Below, piece after piece: positions 24,222 to 29,746 of a DNA stretch of 29,746 nt. This DNA comes from an uncultured Azospirillum sp. GTDB taxonomy: Bacteria > Pseudomonadota > Alphaproteobacteria > Azospirillales > Azospirillaceae. The notes under the pieces are model-generated. The model was not told where the DNA came from, searched no databases, and saw nothing but the letters and a program-made list of their open reading frames with translations. The stretch is taken from assembly GCF_946480385.1 (NCBI RefSeq), contig NZ_CAMLJP010000084.1, forward strand, positions 1 through 29,746. The letters are read 5' to 3'. The translations under genes and the position numbers were made by a program. Every line of letters begins with the position of its first letter. Within the stretch, counting starts at the first letter, position 1.

Positions 24222-25361
24222 GTGGAGCGCGTCGATTTCCTGGTGGTCGGGGCCGGCATCGCCGGTGCATCCGCCGCCTATGAGCTGGCCGCACAGGGCC
24301 GGGTGCTGGTGCTGGAGCGCGAGTCGCAGCCCGGCTATCACTCGACCGGACGGTCGGCGGCGCTCTACACCCAGACCTATGGCCCGGCGCCGATCCGCGC
24401 CATGACGGTGGCAAGCTGGGACTTCTACACCAATCCGCCCGCCGGCTTCGCCGAACACGCGATGCTGACTCCGCGCGGCGTGATGATCGTCGGGCGCGAG
24501 GACGAGATCGACCGGCTGGATGCCGAGTACGAACAGGGCCGGCGGCTCACCCCGTCGGTGGAGCGGTACGACCGTGAACAGGTGCTGGCACGCGCCCCCT
24601 TCCTGCGTCCGGACTATGTCGCCGGCGGCGTCTGGGAACCGGACGCCCGCGACATCGACGTGCATGCCCTGCACCAGGGTTACTTGCGCGGGCTGAAGGC
24701 GCGCGGCGGCCGGGTGGTGACCGATGCCGAGGTGCGGACGCTCTCCCGACAGGGCGGGCTGTGGGTGGCGGAGACCAGCGCCGGCAGCTTTGTCGCGCCG
24801 GTGGTGGTCAACGCCGCCGGGGCCTGGGCGGACGAGCTGGCGAAGCTGGCCGGTGTCTCCACCGTCGGGCTGGTCCCGAAGCGGCGCACCGCCATCACCT
24901 TCGATCCGGTGTTCGAGGATCCGGCCGACAAGACCGGGCTGGACGGCTGGCCGATGGTGTCGGACGTGGCCGAGACCTTCTACGTCAAGCCCGATGCCGG
25001 CCGGCTGCTGGCCTCCCCCGCCGACCAGACGCCGGTCGAGCCCTGCGACGTGCAGCCGGAGGACATCGACGTCGCCGTCACGGTGGACCGGCTGGAACAA
25101 GCGTCGCGCTTCACCGTTCGGAGATTGGCCCACCGCTGGGCCGGCCTGCGCAGCTTCGTCGCCGACAAGGTGCCGGTGGTGGGTTTCGCGCCGGATGCGG
25201 AGGGGTTCTTCTGGCTGGCCGGACAGGGCGGTTACGGCATCCAGACCGCGCCGGCCATGGGCCGGGTGGCGGCGGGGCTCGCCACCGGCTGCGGCCTGCC
25301 GGAGGATGTGCGGGTGCTGGGCGTGACCGAGTCGGACCTGTCGCCGGCAAGGAAACGATAG
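24222..25361 (+). CDS. FAD-dependent D-amino-acid dehydrogenase, DauA (D-arginine dehydrogenase)-like
   Basis: A 379-residue flavoenzyme that oxidatively deaminates a D-amino acid to the 2-keto acid. It begins MERVDFLVVGAGIAGASAA with the FAD-binding GxGxxG at 10-15, then GYHSTGRSAALYTQTYG (38-54). Against Pseudomonas D-arginine dehydrogenase as I remember it, Tyr53, the Arg in PKRRTAI, the Tyr in ETFYVKPDAG and the Arg in WAGLRSFV are kept. The position of Glu87, which binds the guanidinium group, is Val, and His48 is Leu. The enzyme may therefore prefer uncharged D-amino acids. The C-terminal FAD loop is GQGGYGIQTAPAMG. It is probably co-transcribed with mutY and the vWA gene upstream and the lipoprotein 34 bp downstream. 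Confidence 0.87.
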   Translation: MERVDFLVVGAGIAGASAAYELAAQGRVLVLERESQPGYHSTGRSAALYTQTYGPAPIRAMTVASWDFYTNPPAGFAEHAMLTPRGVMIVGREDEIDRLDAEYEQGRRLTPSVERYDREQVLARAPFLRPDYVAGGVWEPDARDIDVHALHQGYLRGLKARGGRVVTDAEVRTLSRQGGLWVAETSAGSFVAPVVVNAAGAWADELAKLAGVSTVGLVPKRRTAITFDPVFEDPADKTGLDGWPMVSDVAETFYVKPDAGRLLASPADQTPVEPCDVQPEDIDVAVTVDRLEQASRFTVRRLAHRWAGLRSFVADKVPVVGFAPDAEGFFWLAGQGGYGIQTAPAMGRVAAGLATGCGLPEDVRVLGVTESDLSPARKR

Positions 25362-25382
25362 ACGGGCTCAAGCTGTCGGGCA

Positions 25383-25389
25383 GAGGAGG
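25383..25389 (+). promoter_or_regulatory. Strong ribosome-binding site of the lipoprotein gene
   Basis: GAGGAGG, a near-perfect Shine-Dalgarno sequence, ends 6 bases before ATG 25396, fixing the start and suggesting efficient translation. Confidence 0.7.
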
Positions 25390-25395
25390 CGTGCG

Positions 25396-25914
25396 ATGTC
25401 TGTGCGTCTGAAATTTGATGGGCGTCTGGCAATACAAGGGCGGGTGGCGCGGAAGGCGCTCGGTGTTGCGGCACTGGCCGCCGCCGGGGCGCTCGGCGGC
25501 TGCGCCAACCCTGCGGCGGACGAGGCACTGGTGGCGCAGACCGCGCTGATCGGCATGCCCAAGGCGACGCTGCTGTCCTGCGCCGGGGTGCCGGAACGAC
25601 AGGCGACCGTCGACCACCGGGAGTTCTTCACCTACCGCAGCTCCCGCATCGTCTCCTACCCCAGCACGCCGCCGCTCGGCTATTATGGCGGCTGGGGATG
25701 GCCCCGCTATGGTTACGGCTATGGCTGGCCGTCATATGGTTATGAAGTCAACAGCTTCGACTGTGAAGCAACTTTCAGTTTGAAAAACGGTGTGGTCGAG
25801 CGCGTCGTGTATGGCGGCGCCATCGGCGGGTCCACGCGACTTGGTCAATGCTATGCCATCGTCCAGAACTGCATGGCGCTGATTCCGCAGCAGACAATCA
25901 AACCAAGTCCTTGA
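25396..25914 (+). CDS. Outer-membrane or periplasmic lipoprotein of unknown function with Gly/Tyr/Trp-rich segment
   Basis: A 172-residue protein with a long basic N-region, a hydrophobic stretch (ALGVAALAAAGAL, about 21-33) and a lipobox LGGC with lipidated Cys36. The next part, IGMPKATLLSCAGVPERQ (about 52-69), resembles the first helix of small SmpA/BamE-like lipoproteins. A low-complexity block follows (about 95-116), rich in Gly, Tyr and Trp with repeated YGYG, then a beta-rich, Cys-containing end. The additional cysteines (62, 124 and two near 153-160) could form disulfides. I cannot assign a function. It lies 34 bp after the D-amino-acid dehydrogenase. Confidence 0.78.
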   Translation: MSVRLKFDGRLAIQGRVARKALGVAALAAAGALGGCANPAADEALVAQTALIGMPKATLLSCAGVPERQATVDHREFFTYRSSRIVSYPSTPPLGYYGGWGWPRYGYGYGWPSYGYEVNSFDCEATFSLKNGVVERVVYGGAIGGSTRLGQCYAIVQNCMALIPQQTIKPSP

Positions 25915-25988
25915 TTTCCTTGTCCATGCGACAACTCGTCACTGTTGCATAGCTGCTGCAGAGGGAGAGGAAGGGTTGTAGCCCCCCT

Positions 25989-26000
25989 AGTACCCGTACT
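25989..26000. promoter_or_regulatory. Short palindrome upstream of ompW
   Basis: AGTAC-CC-GTACT, a 12-bp dyad, lies about 70 bp before the OmpW start. It could be an operator; no regulator is implied. Confidence 0.2.
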
Positions 26001-26070
26001 CGGTGTCTGGTAATAGCTCCATCGGCTGATGCCACAGAACAGCAACAACGCATTGCCTGGAGCAGACCCC

Positions 26071-26778
26071 ATGACCATCCTGTCGCGCGCCGCCGCCGCC
26101 CTGCTGGCGACCTCGGCCCTCGTCGCCATTGCTTCCCCGTCGCTCGCTCAGGACTTCAAGGGCAAGTCGGCCGGCGACATCGTCGTCCGTGCGCGCGGCC
26201 TGGCCGTGCTGCCGCAGGAGAAGGGCACCATCAACAACACGACGCTGGGTGACGTCGGGTCGGCCAAGGTCGGCAACGACTACATTCCCGAAGTCGACTT
26301 CACCTACTTCTTCACCGACAACATCGCCGCCGAGCTGATCGCCGGCACCAGCCGTCACCGCGTGAAGGGCAACCTGATCGCCGCCGCCGGTGGCGTCACC
26401 GAAATCGGCAAGGTGTCGCTGCTGCCACCGACCCTGACCGTGCAGTACCACTTCATGCCGAAGGAGCGGATCAGCCCGTACGTCGGCGCCGGCGTCAACT
26501 ACACCCTGTTCTACAACGAGGACGCGGCCGAGAGCCCGAACTCCGCCGGCCTGCGCATCACCGACACCAACTACAAGAACCGCTTCGGCTGGGCTCTGCA
26601 GGCCGGTGTCGACGTCGCCCTGACCGGCAACTGGTCGCTGAACTTCGACGTCAAGAAGGTCTTCCTGAAGACCGACGTGACCGCCAATGCCCGCCTGGGC
26701 ACCGCCGTCCTGCCGGTCACCTCGAAGGTCACGCTGGACCCGTGGCTGGTCGGCGTCGGCGTCGGCTACCGCTTCTAA
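26071..26778 (+). CDS. OmpW-family outer membrane protein
   Basis: A 235-residue protein forming a small eight-stranded beta-barrel in the outer membrane, thought to pass small hydrophobic molecules. The signal peptide ends near SPSLAQDF (residues 25-32). Family marks are VRARGLAVLPQE (about 37-48), PEVDFTYFFTDNIAAELIAG, LPPTLTVQYHFMP, ISPYVGAGVNYTLFY, the FGWALQAGVDV strand and the final aromatic VGVGVGYRF needed for barrel assembly. ATG 26071 is chosen because it puts the signal peptide at the N-terminus and GGAG lies 8 bases upstream. The gene stands alone, with a 156-bp upstream gap and its own terminator, so it is probably monocistronic. Confidence 0.94.
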   Translation: MTILSRAAAALLATSALVAIASPSLAQDFKGKSAGDIVVRARGLAVLPQEKGTINNTTLGDVGSAKVGNDYIPEVDFTYFFTDNIAAELIAGTSRHRVKGNLIAAAGGVTEIGKVSLLPPTLTVQYHFMPKERISPYVGAGVNYTLFYNEDAAESPNSAGLRITDTNYKNRFGWALQAGVDVALTGNWSLNFDVKKVFLKTDVTANARLGTAVLPVTSKVTLDPWLVGVGVGYRF

Positions 26779-26813
26779 GACCGGTTTCCGGGATCAGTTC
26801 CGGACATCCGAAG

Positions 26814-26848
26814 GGCGGCCTTCCCCATCCGGGGGAGGCCGCCTTTTT
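26814..26848 (+). terminator. Rho-independent terminator of ompW
   Basis: A 13-bp stem with one G-T pair and an ATCC loop is followed directly by TTTTTCTTTTT. A textbook intrinsic terminator, 35 bp after the OmpW stop. Confidence 0.9.
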
Positions 26849-26930
26849 CTTTTTACCATCCGTCTTGCGGATTGTACGGTTATCCCCATGATTCCCCTAC
26901 GGGGATCAACGGAAGGGAGGCCGTACCGCC

Positions 26931-27365
26931 ATGCATGTTGCAGCCGTATTGAAGCGCAAGGGCAACCGGATCGTTTCCGCCGCGCCGGACGACAGCGTTG
27001 CCTCCGTCACCCGCCTGCTGACCGAACACCGGATCGGCGCCGTGCTGGTGACGGATGACGACGGGCTGCCGGTCGGCATCCTGTCGGAACGTGACATCGT
27101 GCGTGCCGTCGCCCGCGACGGTGCCGCGGCGCTGGACCGCCCGGCGGCGGACCTGATGACGCGGGAGTTGATTACCGCCACCCCCACCGACACCGTCGCC
27201 GATATGATGGCGGTGATGACCCAGCGGCGCATCCGCCACGTGCCGATCGTCGAGTCCGGCCGAGTCGTCGGCGTGATCAGCATCGGCGACGTGGTGAAAG
27301 CCCGCATCGACGACGCCGAGCTGGAAGTCGAATCGCTGCGGGGCTATGTCGCCGGCATGGGATGA
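26931..27365 (+). CDS. CBS-domain protein
   Basis: A 144-residue cytosolic protein made of a single Bateman module: CBS1 at about 12-60 (VTRLLTEHRIGAVLVTDDDG then ILSERDIVRAV) and CBS2 at about 72-134 (MMAVMTQRRIRHVPIVESG then VISIGDVVKARI). Such modules bind adenine nucleotides or S-adenosylmethionine and act as stand-alone sensors. The ligand and target cannot be read here. GGGAGG lies 10 bases before ATG 26931. It follows the ompW terminator and is closed by its own strong terminator, so it is a single-gene unit. Confidence 0.93.
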   Translation: MHVAAVLKRKGNRIVSAAPDDSVASVTRLLTEHRIGAVLVTDDDGLPVGILSERDIVRAVARDGAAALDRPAADLMTRELITATPTDTVADMMAVMTQRRIRHVPIVESGRVVGVISIGDVVKARIDDAELEVESLRGYVAGMG

Positions 27366-27403
27366 GGGCATGGGGCGAGGCGATCCACGCCGCCTGAAAC
27401 GCG

Positions 27404-27437
27404 AAACGACCCGCCGGAGCGCTCCGGCGGGTCGTTT
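27404..27437. terminator. Bidirectional terminator between the CBS and response-regulator genes
   Basis: A perfect 34-bp palindrome centred between 27420 and 27421. On the plus strand TTTTCTTTT follows. On the minus strand TTTCGCGTTTC follows, so it can also end the response-regulator transcript. Confidence 0.88.
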
Positions 27438-27459
27438 TCTTTTGCTCTGAAGAGCGGTA

Positions 27460-28113
27460 TCAGGCCGAATGCGACTGCGGGAAGGCCATCGCCGCCTGGG
27501 TGCGGTTGCGCACGCCGAGCGACTTGAAGATCGCCGTCATGTGGATCTTCACCGTCCCTTCAGACAGACCCAGTTCATGAGCGATCTGCTTGTTCGACTT
27601 GCCTTCGCGCAGGCGGTCCAGCACCTCGCGCTGACGCTGGGTCAGAAGCTGTTCCAGCTGCGGATCGGTGGGGGGGATCACGCCACCGGCACCGCGGTGG
27701 TCGGGTTCGGTCCCCTCGCGCAGGACCGTCGCCGGCACATAGACGCCGCCGGAGAAGATCAGGTCGAGCGCGCTCAGCATGATCTTCACGCTGGACGATT
27801 TCGGGATGTAGCCGGCGGCGCCGTTTTCCAGCGCCTCCCGCACGTCGGCCTGCACCTCCGACGCCGACACGACCACGACCTTGGCGTTCGGCTGCCGCTC
27901 GCGCAGCATGCCGATGCCTGAGAAGCCGGGCCAGCCGGGCATGCGCAGGTCCGTCAGGACAAGGTCATAGACCTCATCCTTCGACGCCGCCATATCCAGA
28001 AGCTCGTCGAAATTGCTGGCCTCTGCAAAGGTAGCATTATCGCGAAGCTGCTCAAGCAGACGGCGAAGACCTTCCCGGAACAGGACGTGATCATCACCGA
28101 TCAGGATCTTCAT
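27460..28113 (-). CDS. NarL/FixJ-family response regulator
   Basis: A 217-residue DNA-binding response regulator. The receiver domain (1-120) has the acidic pair Asp7-Asp8, the phosphoacceptor Asp55 in LVLTDLRMPG, Ser83/Ser85 at the switch position and Lys105 in GYIPKSSS. A linker of about 30 residues leads to a LuxR-type helix-turn-helix (about 154-206): LTQRQREVLDRLREGKSNKQ, then IAHELGLSEGTVKIHMTAIF. No histidine kinase or other signalling gene lies beside it, so it is an orphan in this window. Its targets are unknown. Start ATG 28113. Confidence 0.93.
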   Translation of the reverse strand: MKILIGDDHVLFREGLRRLLEQLRDNATFAEASNFDELLDMAASKDEVYDLVLTDLRMPGWPGFSGIGMLRERQPNAKVVVVSASEVQADVREALENGAAGYIPKSSSVKIMLSALDLIFSGGVYVPATVLREGTEPDHRGAGGVIPPTDPQLEQLLTQRQREVLDRLREGKSNKQIAHELGLSEGTVKIHMTAIFKSLGVRNRTQAAMAFPQSHSA

Positions 28114-28214
28114 CGCTCAAACTCCCGAACCATGCCTGCCCCTCCGAAAGACGCCCCAAGGGCTTGAGAAAAGGAGGGGGCTGTCGCCACCCGCATATTC
28201 CCTAAAATCCAAAG

Positions 28215-28223
28215 GATATAGCA
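28215..28223 (-). promoter_or_regulatory. Extended -10 element, candidate response-regulator promoter
   Basis: Minus-strand TG-C-TATATC is an extended -10. A TTACGT lies 15 bases upstream as a poor -35. It would start a leader of about 100 bases. A short dyad ATCTC/GAGAT at 28241-28254 lies just upstream. Confidence 0.35.
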
Positions 28224-28303
28224 GGCACCGGCCGAACGTAATCTCTATTGAGATGTAACACGCAGGGACGAGGACCGACAACCGGAAATTAACTTTTGTC
28301 ACC

Positions 28304-28402
28304 GCTCCGATGGCCTAGCGGACGGAGGCAGCACTTCCCAAGAGTGATATTTCTAAAGCGCTATGACAATTTTAGGTCAATATGCGAATGCGTCTCTGGA
28401 GC
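28304..28402 (+). ncRNA. tRNA-Ser-like structured segment, possible small RNA or tRNA remnant
   Basis: Within the 394-bp gene-free gap, the segment 28311-28330 (TGGCCTAGCGGACGGAGGCA) closely resembles the position 8-26 region of type II tRNA-Ser: a GCC/GGC D-stem and an 11-base loop with AGCGG. GCTCCG at 28304 can pair with TGGAGC at 28397-28402, giving a closing stem of six pairs (one G-T) for a 99-base unit. Inside are a CACT/AGTG hairpin and a longer one (ATATT and CTAAA pairing with TTTAG and AATAT, 28347-28383). No T-arm with GGTTC/GAACC-like sequence and no proper anticodon loop can be formed, so it is not a normal tRNA. Confidence 0.22.
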
Positions 28403-28413
28403 TTGAAATATCT

Positions 28414-28457
28414 AAAAAAAACGCCGGTCCAGTGCCAGTTTGGGGCACCGGACCGGC
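28414..28457 (-). terminator. Rho-independent terminator of the acyl-CoA dehydrogenase gene
   Basis: On the minus strand GCCGGTCC pairs with GGACCGGC, with an inner five-pair extension after one mismatch, followed by eight T residues. It lies about 50 bp after the stop codon. Confidence 0.88.
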
Positions 28458-28507
28458 TTTGAAGTCGCGCGCCCAGGAGGACGATCGGGCGCGGATCGGA
28501 AGACTTA

Positions 28508-29746
28508 TTAGAACGCGGCCTCTTCCAGTTCCATCAGCGGCTTGGCGCCGGCAGCGATGGTGATGAACAGGCTGTTCGTCTGCGGCAGCAACTTGGTCAT
28601 ATAGAAACGGGCAGTCTTGATCTTGGCCTCATAGAAGGCGGCGTTGCCCTCCCCGGCCGCGAGCTTGGCCTGCGCCTTCTCCACCATGGTCAGCCAGCTC
28701 CAACCCAGCGCCACCAGACCGAACAGGCGCAGGTAATCACTGGCGGCGGCACCGGCCTCCTCCGGATCCTTCAGGCCCTTCTGGGCGATCAGGGCGGTGG
28801 CCTGCTGCAGCTTGGCGAAGGCCTTGGCCAGCGGCATCACGAACTCGCCCAACTCGTCCTTCTCCATCGCCGCCTCGATGTCACGGCCGACGGGGTGGAA
28901 GAAGTGGCGCAGCAGCCGGCCCATGTCCTGCGGCAGCTTGCGGCCGACGAGGTCGAGCGCCTGGATGCCGTTGGTGCCCTCATAGATCTGGCAGATGCGG
29001 GCGTCGCGGACATACTGCTCGACGCCGGTCTCCCAAATGAAGCCATGGCCGCCATGGACCTGCACGGCGATGTTGGCCGACTCGAAACCGATGTCGGTGA
29101 ACAGCGCCTTGACGATAGGCGTCATCAGTTGGACGAACTCGTCGGCGTCGCGGCGGGTGCGGGCGTCGGCGTGCTTTTCCGCCACATCGAGCTTGTAAGC
29201 CGTCAGGGCGCCCAGGGCGCGCGCACCCTCGGTGAAGGCGCGGGCGGTCAGCAGGTTCTTGCGCACGTCCGGGTGGACGATGATCGGATCGGCCGGCTTG
29301 TCCGGCGCCTTCACCCCCGACAACGACCGGCCCTGGAGCCGCTCGCGGGCGTAGTTGACGGCGTTCTGGTAGGACACCTCGGACAGCCCCAGCCCCTGGA
29401 TGCCCACGGCCAGACGGGCCGCGTTCATCATCACGAACATGGCGCGCATGCCCTTGTGCGGCTCGCCCACCAGCCAGCCGGTGGCGTCCTCGAAGTTCAT
29501 GACGCAGGTCGACGACGCCTTGATGCCCATCTTGTGCTCGATGGAGCCGCAGGCGACGCCGTTGCGGGCGCCCGGCGTGCCGTCGGCGTTCGGCATGAAC
29601 TTCGGCACCAGGAACAGGCTGATGCCACGGGTCCCGGCCGGGGCGTCCGGCAGGCGGGCCAGCACCAGATGCAGGATGTTCTCGGTCAGGTCATGCTCGC
29701 CGGCCGAGATGAAGATCTTGGTGCCGGTGATCTTGTAACCGCCCTG
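28508..29746 (-). CDS. Acyl-CoA dehydrogenase (5' end cut by window edge)
   Basis: 412 C-terminal residues of an FAD-dependent acyl-CoA dehydrogenase, probably about 590-600 residues when complete. It introduces the alpha-beta double bond in fatty-acyl-CoA oxidation. The visible part starts in the middle beta-domain (YKITGTKIFISAGEHD), continues through SLFLVPKFM and CGSIEHKMGIKASSTCVMNF, and has the C-terminal helical domain with AVQVHGGHGFIWETGVEQYV. ICQIYEGTNGIQALDLVGRK holds the probable catalytic Glu. A further helical region of about 130 residues after it (DMGRLLRHFFHPVGRDIEAA onward) is the extension of the longer FadE-like subfamily. Chain-length preference cannot be told. It is closed by its own strong terminator. 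Confidence 0.93.
   Translation of the reverse strand, partial: QGGYKITGTKIFISAGEHDLTENILHLVLARLPDAPAGTRGISLFLVPKFMPNADGTPGARNGVACGSIEHKMGIKASSTCVMNFEDATGWLVGEPHKGMRAMFVMMNAARLAVGIQGLGLSEVSYQNAVNYARERLQGRSLSGVKAPDKPADPIIVHPDVRKNLLTARAFTEGARALGALTAYKLDVAEKHADARTRRDADEFVQLMTPIVKALFTDIGFESANIAVQVHGGHGFIWETGVEQYVRDARICQIYEGTNGIQALDLVGRKLPQDMGRLLRHFFHPVGRDIEAAMEKDELGEFVMPLAKAFAKLQQATALIAQKGLKDPEEAGAAASDYLRLFGLVALGWSWLTMVEKAQAKLAAGEGNAAFYEAKIKTARFYMTKLLPQTNSLFITIAAGAKPLMELEEAAF

Noticed and set aside
28311..28350. Intact tRNA gene
   Set aside because: The D-arm looks tRNA-Ser-like, but there is no T-arm, no U33 in the best anticodon loop and a mismatched acceptor stem; kept only as a low-confidence structured element.

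Overview
The window is about 30 kb of G+C-rich chromosome (roughly two-thirds G+C or more) from an alphaproteobacterium. Gene content and protein style (mutY/DUF721/dsbA/smc cluster, citramalate synthase, OmpW, methyl-accepting chemotaxis protein, DinG-like helicase) fit Azospirillum or a close Rhodospirillales relative; this assignment is inference from recognised families, not a database match. I see no rRNA, no intact tRNA, no CRISPR array, no IS element and no phage genes. Both edges cut genes: a glutamine-synthetase-family gene on the left and an acyl-CoA dehydrogenase on the right.

Layout. 1-2778: divergent polyamine catabolism pair (gamma-glutamylputrescine synthetase-like and its FAD oxidoreductase). 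2834-3898: a conserved-looking protein of unknown function. 3954-6902 (minus): RhlE-type DEAD-box helicase with a long structured leader, a FliL-like membrane protein and the peptidoglycan glycosyltransferase MtgA. 7014-9779: DinG/Rad3-type Fe-S helicase, convergent with an AEC-family transporter (9789-10736). 10942-16492: a mostly plus-strand run with a TerB-like protein, a beta-hydroxyacid dehydrogenase, a chemotaxis receptor, citramalate synthase (isoleucine synthesis) and a VUT-family membrane protein. 16544-22218 (minus): smc, an A+T-rich orphan gene, a DsbA-family thioredoxin and a DciA-like DUF721 protein, divergent from mutY. 22379-25914: mutY, a von Willebrand-type DUF1194 protein, a D-amino-acid dehydrogenase and a lipoprotein, spaced like one operon. 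26071-27365: OmpW with a strong terminator, then a CBS-domain protein. 27460-29746 (minus): an orphan NarL-type response regulator, a 394-bp gene-free gap with a structured and partly tRNA-Ser-like segment, and the acyl-CoA dehydrogenase.

The standout is at 20055-21008. A single A+T-rich gene (28-40% G+C in four 60-base rows I counted) sits between dsbA and smc, genes that are neighbours in many alphaproteobacteria. It is bounded almost to the codon by two copies of the 9-mer TCACACTCT. Its product carries RNYIQH (R-x4-H), the catalytic signature of HEPN-superfamily ribonucleases. I read it as a horizontally acquired one-gene cassette encoding a probable HEPN RNase or defence effector. The 9-mers and the motif are directly visible; the function is inference.
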